Of a DNA stretch of 64,000 bases, positions 54,746 through 64,000 are shown in pieces. Source of the DNA: Perkinsus chesapeaki. Its lineage: Eukaryota > Perkinsozoa > Perkinsida > Perkinsidae. The translations under genes were made by a program, and so were the position numbers. The stretch lies in the NCBI GenBank assembly GCA_013115145.1, contig JAAPAO010000022.1:1-64000 (forward strand), written 5' to 3'. Under the pieces are notes generated by a model. That model was not told the origin of the DNA and did no database searches. It saw only the letters and a list, made by a program, of their open reading frames with translations. The stretch's first letter is position 1. Each line of letters begins with the position of its first letter.

Positions 54746-56804
54746 ATGCCAGGGCAGCAGGCCACCGCCTCGACAGCAGCGCTGTTCCTGGCCTTTACCC
54801 TTATCGAACACATCCTCGGTAACTCTCTGAAGGGCTCCCTCAGTCAGGCTGTAAGCGTGTGGCGACCGGAGGGTAGCGCAGCGTTCTGTTGGCAGGCGAT
54901 GGGCAAAGAAACGCCCTCCGCAGCTGATGCTAGTCAAGGAACTTTTCATGAAACAGAGATGGCCCGTCTTATAGATATAGACAACACTCGTCCTATGAAG
55001 GTAGGTCGCTGGTTCGATCCCGGCATACAACATCCTTTTAGTTCCTGACAACTGAGAAGCTCCGTGATGGGTATAAGGGTCACACCCTATCAGAAGTCTC
55101 GCCAGGGTAGGTCACCTCCATACAGCAATAGTAACTTGCTCGACCAGGTCTCCGCCTACCAACCGTTTCGGTGACATGATAGTCCCCGACACTCTCCTAG
55201 AGGGCGCTAATCCAGCGTGGGAGGTCTGGCCACACCCTCCTGGACAGTCATCTGAGATACTGTACGACAGCAGTCACGTATTAAAATTAAAGTATTTATT
55301 TTCGATAGATATGAGTTTGATCACTCCGCCAAAGCGTGTGTTCGCTCTGTTATTATGGAAGCGATAAAGCATGTATCTGTTGCGGTAAGGAAGTCCCTGG
55401 TTCGATCCCCGGCTGAGGCATCTCCCCATCAGGCACCATGCATCACCTTTATTGATGCCGAACATCATGACCAACCTGTCGGAGCTCACACCCTTAAGAT
55501 CAAGGGTGAAGATTCTGGCTGTTACGCCTCCCTGGGATATTCCAACACCCACGAGAATGTGTTAAATCTCGGTAAGCGGACAGCAGCAGCATCCAGGCGC
55601 TGTTGCTGTGAATGATGCTTGGACAGGCCGTGGGTGCATGAATGTTGGCACAGCTATACACCTATTAATGCACGTTCTTGGTGTAGCTCATGAGAATCAG
55701 CGTCCAGATAGCGAAGCTTATATGGAGGTGAGTTCCCATTGTGGTGGTCGGCGGCGGCGGCCACTTGAACGAGACATCCCTGATTAGACCATTCCCAGCC
55801 ATATTGAAAATGGGGTCCTTCAAAACGAGGAAGCTATGAAGGTCAACTTCCAGTAAGAAGGCAGAGAAATGCGATCATCGACTGTTGGTCCTTAATTCAG
55901 AATTTTCCAAGGAACAGGAACAGAGTGGGAGAGGGCAGTTCGGGGTAAGTATGCGGCATGACCGCGCGCCGAGAAATGTCTCTGTAGGCATAGCTTACGA
56001 CGTCGCCAGCGTGACGCATGGAGGACCCTGCTACTATTCGGCTTCTCGCTTTGAGAGAGATGGCTGCTCGAAAACACTCGTCCCTCGGGCGGTAAGCTGT
56101 GAACGTCTATCTGAGTGAGGTGGTGTATTTCAGGACCTTGGTAGGACCGCATCAGAAGTAATGGGCAATAGAGCCTTCTTAACTGCGCATGATATTGCAT
56201 TACTTAGAATAATGTAAAAACCAGAGTTGCGGTTCAATTGATGATAAGCAGCATTCCCATCAGGTATGGATGTGGTGGACACTATCGCAGTGGAGAAGCA
56301 TACGTCGCTGCCGCCTCTAACACAGTGTATGATATATCTGGCAAAGCTCTCTTAGAGCCGGTGTCGGTAGGTGCTTTCGAGCAGCTTCTCAGTACATAAT
56401 TGCGCTCCTCTGTCAGGTATTACAGCAATGCTTATTTACTGACCAGGAAAGCTTCGCTGACTGGGGAGCTGAGGGAGACCTCGAGCCATTGCAAAGGTCG
56501 ACGGTCCCAGTAGAACAACACACCGAGACCACTGCGGCCCCCTCCAATGGCAACCTCCGAACAGGATACGAGACTATAATGATGGGCGTTCTTGTGGTCG
56601 TTGTCATCAGCCTGGTAAGAAAAAGTCGGTGTATCATACATTGATTTTAATTCACAGGTGGTATTTGCTGCCTATGTTACGAAGGATCGATGGTTCCCAA
56701 AAGTTGAGAAGACCAAGGAGAGCATAAAACGCATCACTCATCGATCACGGGAAGAACAGGATGAACCGCTAGTCTCCGAGGAGGACGATCGTTACGATGA
56801 ATAA
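54746..56804 (+). CDS. Astacin-like (M12A) type I membrane protein with altered active site
   Basis: Start MPGQQATASTAALFLAFT at 54746 (signal-peptide-like). Exons include 54746-55000, 55042-about 55107, a third ending about 55280, a fourth ending 55384, 55433-55571, 55627-55727, and later ones to TAA at 56802-56804. Astacin landmarks: SVIMEAIKHVSVAAPCITFI, SGCYASLGY, RGCMNVGTAI then HLLMHVLGVAHENQRPDSE, and AYDVASVTHGGPCYY. The zinc helix keeps three His, but the catalytic Glu of HExxH is Leu (55662-55664), and the Met-turn SxMHY reads SVTHG. A C-terminal membrane segment (IMMGVLVVVVISLVVFAAYV) and an acidic/basic tail follow. Probably a pseudoprotease at the cell surface. Two introns are tRNA-like. 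Confidence 0.85.
55001..55041 (+). other. tRNA-like intron F (astacin-like gene, 41 nt)
   Basis: GTAGGTCGCT then GGTTCGATCCC (55011-55021) and ...CTTTTAG. Splices ...NTRPMK to FLTTEKLRDGYKG. The B-box starts 10 nt after the donor; the donor GGTAG matches the end of a tRNA D-loop. Confidence 0.85.
55385..55432 (+). other. tRNA-like intron G (astacin-like gene, 48 nt)
   Basis: GTAAGGAAGTCCCT then GGTTCGATCCCC (55399-55410) and ...CCCATCAG. Splices AIKHVSVA to APCITFIDAEH, matching the astacin fold. Confidence 0.87.
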
Positions 56805-57759
56805 GCATGAAATGGCCTCATGGCATCTGATGTTACCAAACATTGCATGTGTTGATTTATACAGTATGACACCAACATGAATTATGCGCTACGTGAGAAG
56901 TACGAGCTGCTTATGAGCTAGGAGGCCCTGAGCTAAGGACGCCTCTAGACTAGCCGGCTTAACTCTTTTATTTTACGCTCGATGGCTCGAGACCCGGATG
57001 CGTGGTAGAAGCGCTGGTAGAAGCTCGATGGACCCCCCGCCGTGTCCATGACGAGGTTCGAATAAAAGGTCTGCTGCAGAGCGCCGACACAAATTAGCAA
57101 CCAGTCGAGGTTAATGGTGATAGGATGGCAGCAGTGCCTTTATTGGGTTCGTACTGTTACCATTTTGGTCCATGCGAGACAACGCGTATGTTGATAGTAC
57201 TACAAGTGGATGTTTTCACTGAAGGAAAATGTGTCCAATGGACATCCGATATTTTTTGCACAAAAGTCTGATTGACGGGAGAGTTGTTTTTCCCACTACG
57301 GATCGTACGTGACAAAAGTACCGAATAGTGCCGCACCCGATAGATATATTAAGGACGTCGAAGCGGAGGTCATCGCTTCTTGCGCGGATAAGACTAACCC
57401 AAATCAGATGATGAAGTGAGAGAAGATCTTTATTAATGTAATGTCGATGATTATACGTGTACCGTGCGTCATGTTACAATACTATAATCATCATATACGA
57501 CAAGTTAGTTAACGGTTGGATGTTGAGGTAGGAATGATAACCTGACGACGACGACACAATAGCAATAAAGATCAGTGATGCTTCATTTACCTCCAGTAAC
57601 TGCAGTAGTTCATTGCTCTTCATGGCATGCATATGTTAGACTCCTCATCGAGGACGCTACCATCCACTTCGGCATCCGGAGAGCAATCCACAAACACATT
57701 CTCTATCGAGAATAATCAAACGATAGCAACGCGGGCCGCTACTCACCAGCTTTAATGTT
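56805..57759. other. Spacer downstream of the astacin-like gene
   Basis: No supported gene. One T-arm-like GGTTCGAATA at about 57055-57064 lies outside any intron I can define. Confidence 0.4.
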
Positions 57760-57769
57760 TTGGTTCATT

Positions 57770-58600
57770 TTTTGCTTGTATGTGTAAATCTAAGGCATCA
57801 CCATCATTAGTAGTCAATCCCTCTTGGCTCACCTCTTCATCCAAAAGCTCATCAAATTTCCAGTTGCCAGTGCTCCCTCGTCGTCCTGTTTTATCATTAA
57901 TTCGGATGTAATCCCTAATAACGATTTCCAGTCAAACGAGCACACTCTGGGCCAGGGTCTCTGGCACAGCTGATGAAGGCAATGAAGGTTCAAAAATATA
58001 ATGTACAGTGTAGTTATCATCCATCAAATGACTAGTTGGTTTTTCCCCAAGCGACTTCCAAAAACTCTATCTTTGAAATTGCCATCCTGAGATTTGATAT
58101 CGAAATTTTTCTATTGAACTCTCTGACGGATATGCATCATGTCTCAGATGAGCCATGCCAGGGCTACTTGAATGATTGTGTGTTGGGAGGATCCAGCTGT
58201 CCCGAGGCCACGATGTCACCGAACACCCTGACATCAAAGACATAAGGACAGTTGCGGCAAATGTGTTACTGTCGGATATCACAACTTGGTATCCTGTCAC
58301 CAAAGATACTGTCGGGGTCGGTACTGGATTGAGCAAGAACCATAGACTGCCATTTCATAGACCACGCTGGAATGTGCTGACAAGATACTTTGCGCACTGT
58401 GAAGATTTCCCTATCCCTTACTTTATGCCTTGCATCCTCTGAATGCTCATCAGTGTCTTCATCATATTCCGATATAGGATACCTGAGCATCGCCTTAACC
58501 ATGAATGCCAAAGGAGGAGCTATCAACTACTGGTCATCAAACCGTGGAGGGGAGTCTAAGCTGCGCAATCGTTTGACCTGTGATAGAATGCAATGAGTGG
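57770..58600 (-). CDS. Unidentified minus-strand exons
   Basis: Exon-like pieces: one ending LDLHIQAKNEPKH before TAA near 57765 or, in another frame, SELMIKQDDEGALATGNL; and 58330-58590 with APPLAFMVKAMLRYPISE and EYDEDTDEHSEDARHK (acidic). Frames and joins are unresolved and no family is recognised. They may be the 3' end of the gene that includes the minisatellite intron. Confidence 0.3.
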
Positions 58601-59089
58601 CGGCCACCAGAAGCACCTTGCCGCCCGTGATTGTTATCCGTGCAGTATTCTTGCTGACTGTTGTTGATAGTAGCACACGGCGGCCCGATCCGACATCTTC
58701 GTGGGAGGCTGAGACACAGGAGACTACTGACGCTATTTACACAAACCTAGAGTTTATTCATTCCCGCGTGGGGATGATTCCACTCGTTATGAAACCCCTC
58801 TAAAAAATATTACAACCTATGATATCAGGCACTGTCATTACTACTACTTAGACCATCCAGAAATCACACTGGCAGCAAAATCGAAGGAGTTATAGAATGA
58901 TATGTTGACCTATTATTATAAGTTAATTATTTTTTCTAAAGAAGACTTCTTTGCGGTGTGGTCGAGAGGTAACCAGCTTACGTTTATCACAACCAACATC
59001 GCTGTGGTGGCCGCTCCCTGCTGGAGGTATTGGGGTTGAGAAAACCTTGGACACTTCATACTCACTCGGTAGGCTCTCTGTAGAGATAT

Positions 59090-59527
59090 TTAATTAACAA
59101 TGTGGACTGGGCTTACCAACTGCACGCTTAACGTCAAGATCCATTCCGGAGCCTTTTTGACCAGCAATAGGAGAAACTGAACAGGTGAAGATATACCACC
59201 ATTGCGAGGGGGCTCGATTGAGCATTGGAGCAAAACAGGGTAAGAATACTGTACAGAAATAGAGTAAGAATACTGTATAGAAATAGAGTAAGAATACTGT
59301 ACAGAAATAGAGTAAGAATACTGTATAGAAATAGAGTAAGAATACTGTACAGAAATAGGGTAAGAATACTGTACAGAAATAGAGTAAGAATACTGTACGG
59401 TCTCACCGTTATCTTCATTTCCGTCCATCATCTCAGCAATACTCTTCCTTCCTCTGGCCCACACTGGTGTCGGTGGATCCTCTACAGATGGGCTAGCATC
59501 TGGAAAGTAACCTGATAAGCATACCAT
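59090..59527 (-). CDS. Exons flanking a minisatellite-filled intron, gene unidentified
   Basis: The upstream exon (59407-about 59510) encodes DASPSVEDPPTPVWARGRKS and AEMMDGNEDN; the downstream exon (about 59117-59176) encodes SPIAGQKGSGMDLDVKRAV. A donor GTGAG at 59406 and an acceptor TTCAG at 59177 bracket a 230-nt intron largely made of 24-bp repeats. Splicing gives NVSPIAGQ in frame. No family recognised. Confidence 0.55.
   Translation of the reverse strand: MVCLSGYFPDASPSVEDPPTPVWARGRKSIAEMMDGNEDNGETVQYSYSISVQYSYPISVQYSYSISIQYSYSISVQYSYSISIQYSYSISVQYSYPVLLQCSIEPPRNGGISSPVQFLLLLVKKAPEWILTLSVQLVSPVHIVN
59240..59398. repeat. 24-bp minisatellite, six full copies and one partial
   Basis: Forward unit GTAAGAATACTGTA(C/T)AG plus AAATAG(A/G), in tandem; copies differ by one or two bases, with TACAG and TATAG versions alternating at first. 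On the gene's strand each unit contains a pyrimidine-rich run ending (A)CAG, that is, a potential 3' splice site. Confidence 0.95.
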
Positions 59528-60138
59528 ATCGACACTTCGTTTTCAACCATCTTGACAGAGTGAGTCCCAACGGAGACCAGCGACAACCATAGTGACCTCT
59601 CTTTCAAACAATTGTGAGGGAGTGGAGGGCGGGACGGAATCAATGAGACACTCAGACTCTCTGCAGTAACGAGCCTGAAACTCTTAGACCTCCAGTATGT
59701 TAGAGCTATTATCCCGTATAATCTATACATTTCACAATAGGCACGTACAAAAACAGACTCCTATTCCCAATGTGGCATGTGCCCAACTGACCTCGGTTCA
59801 TCTGCCGCTTGACCGATGCTGACATGGATGCCGTTGTGTTGGTACGAGTCATGTGATGAGGGGCCGCTGACAACTTCTTAGCCTTAACAACAACCAATAG
59901 ACTGCAGCCGCTATACCCAACTAACCTACTTCAAATTTGCTGGCCAAGTCCTTTACTCTGGATCTCTGTGTATCAGCCCCACCAATGGTCATCACAGCAG
60001 CAGCCGAGCACTGATAATAAAGACTATGCTATTGAAGTGGCAAGAAGGAGGACTTACCGATGATTGGTCATTAAACACTGAATGATTGCCGATAGACCTA
60101 ATAAATACGAAGCACTCCGCGTCTTTGCGCTGTCACCC

Positions 60139-60330
60139 TTACAGTAGTTTGTCCCCGGGTGATCTTGAAATTGGCCTGGACGCTGTAGCATTACCCATAG
60201 CCGATGGCCCCCCAGTAGCATGCCCTCTGGAGAGATCTTCCTCGCTCTCATCGTTCATGCTCGAACAGCAGAGAGAGTCACCGGGCACAGAGGGAGCTGG
60301 AAAAGAAGCTTCATGAGGGAGAATAGCCAA
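60139..60330 (-). CDS. Unidentified minus-strand exon
   Basis: Open frame with ASFPAPSVPGDSLCCSSM, NDESEEDLSRGHATGGPS and ASRPISRSPGDKLL: Ser/Pro/Asp-rich linker-like sequence. Same strand as the neighbouring exons at 59.1-59.5 and 61.4-61.9 kb; probably one gene, joins unresolved. Confidence 0.35.
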   Translation of the reverse strand: MAILPHEASFPAPSVPGDSLCCSSMNDESEEDLSRGHATGGPSAMGNATASRPISRSPGDKLL

Positions 60331-60843
60331 GTTGAGATGTCACGTGGTGGATTGAGCAACGGTGCTGTCATAACTGTTGGCTTTGTCGGTACTGCCACAC
60401 CACGGCTCTCCAACCATGACGGCACTTGATGGACTATATCATCCAGACTGAGGTGAGAGACACTCATGACTGGTCGAAAGTGCCGGCAAAACAAACTTGA
60501 TATTGAATATGTAATATACATTGTAGAGGATGTATTACAGTCAGAGCTGAAATTGTCGATATTTAATTCTCCACAGAAGGATAATAGCACTAATACTGCT
60601 ACACCGCGCTAGCATCCTTGATGATATTTCGGACATGGCCGTGTGAATGGTCCGAACGAAATCGATCTTGGCATGCTCCTCGAGTTTTACCGCCTCTTTA
60701 TAACTCACCAGCCATCGGCCTCTTTCATAGAGGACTTCAACTCGGACTGTAGTGCAGCTATACCAGCATCACCAGCGTCAGCTAGACAACCGAACAGAGC
60801 TGCTAGATCAACCTTCCTAACTGACTCCCGCCTGAGCTGACTG

Positions 60844-61086
60844 TTAAATGACATTTAATGTATGAGCCGACAAAGGCCTAATAACAGCACAAGTAAGAAT
60901 CTTCGGCGATGCCGCAATATGAAGTTTCATGACGAACTTTGGACGCCACGATGAAGCTTCCAACGCGTCAGTTACAAAAATGCCCCTCAACCTGTTGGAA
61001 GTCTGGCGGACTTCATCACCCGACTCTGCGAAGAGCCTCGGACTTCCGCGAAAATTGATCATGAATATTCTTCTTTCACCAACCAA
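60844..61086 (-). CDS. Unidentified minus-strand exon(s)
   Basis: Open frame containing RRIFMINFRGSPRLFAESGD and GIFVTDALEASSWRPKFV, ending HTLNVI. No family recognised. Mixed polarity suggests a folded domain. Confidence 0.35.
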   Translation of the reverse strand: MVGERRIFMINFRGSPRLFAESGDEVRQTSNRLRGIFVTDALEASSWRPKFVMKLHIAASPKILTCAVIRPLSAHTLNVI

Positions 61087-61355
61087 TGCAAGCGAGCAAA
61101 TTTCCGGAACTCTTCAATGAGAATTATGATGCTGTTGCAGCATCCACGCGCCTCGTAATCATCAGGTAACATTAACAACAAGTTCAAACTCTCGCAGAAA
61201 CCGGCTCTGCTAGAACACAATGATAAAAATGTAAGTTGCCATGGCGTCGTGTACTGCTATTCCTCTGGCAGCAAGAGGAGCAGCTCTGTACGGTATCGAT
61301 TGCGGTACACGGAAACTTGCGGAGTGACCACCTGTACAGTGAAATGTCCATCACT

Positions 61356-61897
61356 TTATGCTATATGCTCTACCATCCGCGGCATCAAGTCTGCTATTGA
61401 TGTGGTGTGGCGGCCAATAGTGAGGAGGAGGAAGTGGTGGTAGCCGACTGTGGAAAAGACGAGCTCGAATGCTTCACTGGGTGGATCGTCATGTCTCTCG
61501 GTCATCAAGAAGGAGTATCGATCCTGACGGGGCAACAAAGATTCGAACCTCCGACCTTACCAACTAGAGACGGCCGGCTCTCCCTCGCTACCATTCTTGC
61601 ATGATCCTGCCAGTCTATGCCCTCAGTCTTATCCACAATGCATTCTGTATTAACTGGATGTACAAATCTAGACACCCCACTCATCGCACTAAAGACGTCA
61701 ACATGAATAATGCATCGGTCATCCCCGAGCTGCTGCCCCCCACGAAGGGACCTCACACTCCCCCCCGACCGAAGTGAACCTGCGGCCTGGTCAGAATGAG
61801 CATATCGATACCCTTTACCGTTGAGATCATTTCCTTCCAAAACCGTCGGTAGAAATGATGACGAATTAAACCGCCCCAAAATCAACGGATAGGCCAC
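61356..61897 (-). CDS. Unidentified two-exon segment around a tRNA-like intron
   Basis: Exon 61565-61897 (MAYPLILGRFNSSSFLPTV... to VARESRPSL) joins in phase 0 to an exon from 61523 downward (DRYSFLMTERHDDPPSEAF). The first exon is open from the ATG at 61897, so that may be the gene start. No family recognised. Confidence 0.5.
61524..61564 (-). other. tRNA-like intron H (61.5 kb gene, 41 nt)
   Basis: GTTGGTAAGGTCGGA then GGTTCGAATC and ...CCCGTCAG. The first bases (with preceding TCTCTA) read TAGTTGGTAAGGTCGGAG: a D-loop joined directly to a variable loop/T-arm, as in a tRNA lacking its anticodon arm. Forward-strand B-box 61540-61549. Frame-preserving (SRPSL/DRYSF). Confidence 0.75.
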
Positions 61898-62170
61898 ACT
61901 GCTGCTTTCGGAGTATATCTACACGAGGTCTTCATTTCGTGGCGCGCGAAGTTTACTAACTAATTTACCGCTGTACGTGGCCTTTCTCGTGCCAGTACTG
62001 CTGCAAGCTCTTGCATAGCATGCCCGCTAGGATAGTTGTAGACAGATGCCGCCACTCGGACACAAAACAGGCATGCCTGAGAACATGAGGCAGCAGCTTG
62101 CCGGCCAAAGACTTCAAGACACTACTCCAAACTGGATAACACTATTGCTATTAGCCGCATCAATCGGGAA

Positions 62171-62236
62171 TGTGGTTCAGCGGTAGGACTCCATGGTAGA
62201 TTCGAACCCACGACCATTGGCATGACAGACCAACAC
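62171..62236 (-). other. tRNA-like sequence I, probable intron start
   Basis: On the minus strand a donor-like AAG|GTGTTGG (62236) is followed by GTGGGTTCGAATC (62199-62211 forward), a T-arm. On the plus strand the same stretch has TGTGGTTCAGCGGTAGG (62171-62187), a D-arm/A-box-like sequence. The acceptor is not certain. Confidence 0.5.
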
Positions 62237-63032
62237 CTTATCCCCTCTCACTGTAGCAACTGTTATTCCAATTAATCCCGTCCTCAACACACATGTCCTC
62301 AACAATCGGTTCCTCGCCATAATTACCATGGCCTTCGATCCCACTGACCTGTACGCTTCCGGGCCATACCGCCGCCCGAACGGTGATAAATACGCCAGCA
62401 CTCTGACAACCAATGGTAAATTAGCCAAACAAACACAGAAATTTCAGCTCTATCAGATTTATTTTCCCGCACGCCACGAAATGATTGGCTCGATCGAGCT
62501 ATTGCTACTACCTATGAGCTCCTCGTGCAGCTATCAGTGTTAATACGAGTAGACTGGGGAAGATGAATCTGAGCTCCTTGTGGGGTAAAAATGACATCAT
62601 TGTTACTGGTGCTATATACCATACCAATAACAATGGTATTAGAGGTACCTGATCATCACATTAATTGGCGGAAATGTGGTATAAATTCTCCTATTCAACA
62701 CTGAACGCATGGAAGGCCGAAAACGGCGTTCATTAAAGAACCTTGCCGCAGTAGTAGCAACTAATAATTTTTACCATCATGGTATGTTCCAAGTTCCACG
62801 TTCTGATCCGTGCAATTGAAAAGTTACGCAAAAACCGGATCTGCGAACCGGCCTAGTTCGCACTGTATGAAAGTGTTCCAAGCTCATCGGACTCGACCGC
62901 CACCCACTTCTTTTTTTGGAGCGTAACGAAATTATAGAGTTTATTAAAAAGCAGAAATAATCGAAGATATGTCCCGGGTGGCTTGCCAGTACGTATAATA
63001 ACTTACCTTATGCTCTGGCATGCCTGTAGGAG

Positions 63033-63338
63033 GTGGTAATGCAGCGAACGGTAATAACAATATCAATGGTCCAAGACCCTGATGATCGAAGATCAACTAC
63101 TCCCTGGGATTCCGACGCCACCACCTACTCGTATAGTGGCATTGGTGAGGTACCAATGCCACGGTTGAACCCCCCACAAGTAGGATTTATTCTCGACAGC
63201 ATTGAACCAGAATACCCAGCCTTCTGGCCACATAAGGCCACGCTGCCACATCTACATAGAATGCCATCAGACAACCAACACTTTAAATGGTCCTTCCCTA
63301 CCAAGGAGTCCAGAGGTATGGACAATACAATACCGTAG
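63033..63338 (+). CDS. Unidentified plus-strand exon
   Basis: Open 101 codons with TISMVQDPDDRRSTTPWD and FILDSIEPEYPAFWPHKA; composition looks coding and it ends near a possible donor. No family recognised. Confidence 0.35.
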   Translation: MVMQRTVITISMVQDPDDRRSTTPWDSDATTYSYSGIGEVPMPRLNPPQVGFILDSIEPEYPAFWPHKATLPHLHRMPSDNQHFKWSFPTKESRGMDNTIP

Positions 63339-63633
63339 ACTACCGCCTTCAGCCCACTCAGTACCACTACTATCACCGACGTTAGAAACTAAGACTACAG
63401 CGTCACGGTTACACTGCCGAGTTTGTACCGTCTGAGCCTTCCAATGGAGCACCAAATCACGAACGACTATCTCAAGGCCTAGAACGGCTCCAACTGCCAG
63501 GAGATCGCAGCGGAACACTAGAGCTGTGAAGACCTTACAGCTGGATGGGTACATGATGGAGACAATTGGCTTACCATAACCTGCATGGCGGAGAGCCGCT
63601 TGCCTTCGAGGTAGAGCGACAAGGCGAATGAAC

Positions 63634-63885
63634 CTAACAGATGGGTTTAGGTGGAAATCGAAGATTGTTGCTACTTAAAATGAGACCGAATGAATTAGGC
63701 AGCAGTCTTGTATAGTAAAATGATAAATGGAAGCATCCTGTGATACAGAGGGTTATTAGTACCTGCCGATGGGGATAGTAGTATCTGACGATACACTGTA
63801 CTCCCCGTACTGGAAGGGCAGGTTTGGTCTCATCTGGACAGGCATTACGTATTCGCCTTAACGCTGCTGCAGCTGCTACCGCCAT
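63634..63885 (-). CDS. Possible 5' exon of an unidentified minus-strand gene
   Basis: MAVAAAAALRRIRNACPDET, then VRGVQCIVRYYYPHRQ and a GTACTAATAACC donor with an acceptor 25 nt later (CACAG), continuing DASIYHFTIQDCC. A very short intron if real. No family recognised. Confidence 0.35.
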   Translation of the reverse strand: MAVAAAAALRRIRNACPDETKPALPVRGVQCIVRYYYPHRQVLITLCITGCFHLSFYYTRLLPNSFGLILSSNNLRFPPKPIC

Positions 63886-64000
63886 AACCCCTCGAACTAC
63901 GTACCTTATGCACGACGCCAGTAGGTGTTCAGTAATGTCCCGGTGTAATATTCACTCGAATGACGTACACTTCCATTCGGCACGGGCAAATGAGGCGAGG

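Noticed and set aside
59225-59515. Plus-strand repeat protein with RVRILYRN units
   Set aside because: A 24-bp repeat without stops is open in several frames on both strands; flanking exons and splice sites support the minus strand only.
47100-62240. Functional tRNA genes
   Set aside because: None of the T-arm-like sites has a full acceptor stem, D-arm, anticodon arm and T-arm in the right spacing; most lack the anticodon arm entirely.

Overview
This is nuclear DNA from a protist. Genes from about 17 kb onward are split by many short GT-AG introns (about 35-90 nt). Gene spacing is tight, protein-coding sequence is of moderate GC, and the gene set is eukaryotic: AP-2 alpha adaptin, PP2C phosphatase, DNA polymerase delta small subunit, TMEM43-like, ubiquitin-like and WD40/EF-hand proteins. 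A perkinsozoan or related alveolate fits best (tandem transporter array, very small introns, MSH1-type MutS), but that is an inference from content, not a measurement.

Region 1 (1-17.2 kb) is a tandem array of eight same-strand (minus) DASS-family organic-anion transporter genes; the first is cut by the window edge. They appear intronless. Neighbouring copies 1/2 and 3/4 share near-identical tracts, which points to gene conversion. The spacers carry a recurring GCACGCATGC-type palindromic motif.

Region 2 (17.25-22 kb) is a multi-exon MutS homologue of the MSH1 (MutS7) type: an FYE mismatch-binding motif, an ATPase and a C-terminal GIY-YIG nuclease domain. Its stop lies within about 35-110 bp of the start of transporter 8.

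Region 3 (22-42.6 kb) holds a large unidentified low-complexity gene, transaldolase (5 exons, 347 aa), a PP2C phosphatase (11 exons, 464 aa), a ubiquitin-like/coiled-coil protein, a small secreted protein, an EF-hand/WD40 protein and a POLD4 homologue (3 exons, 170 aa).

Region 4 (42.8-56.8 kb) holds AP-2 alpha (start and stop both identified), a 3-hydroxyacyl-CoA dehydrogenase/RING fusion (7 exons, 396 aa), a TMEM43-like protein, a hydroxypyruvate/glycerate dehydrogenase (8 exons, 349 aa) and a membrane-anchored astacin-like protein whose catalytic Glu is replaced. Region 5 (57-64 kb) has exons of unidentified genes, including an intron filled by a 24-bp minisatellite.

The most striking signal is a set of short spliceosomal introns (41-86 nt) in AP-2 alpha, the astacin-like gene and a gene near 61.5 kb that contain a tRNA T-arm/Pol III B-box sequence (GGTTCGAATCC-like). 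Several also carry a D-arm/A-box-like piece at the 5' splice site, with the anticodon arm missing. Seven of the eight are fixed by reading frames that match conserved protein families; the eighth (61.5 kb) rests on frame continuity alone. They look like introns made from, or colonised by, tRNA-derived elements.
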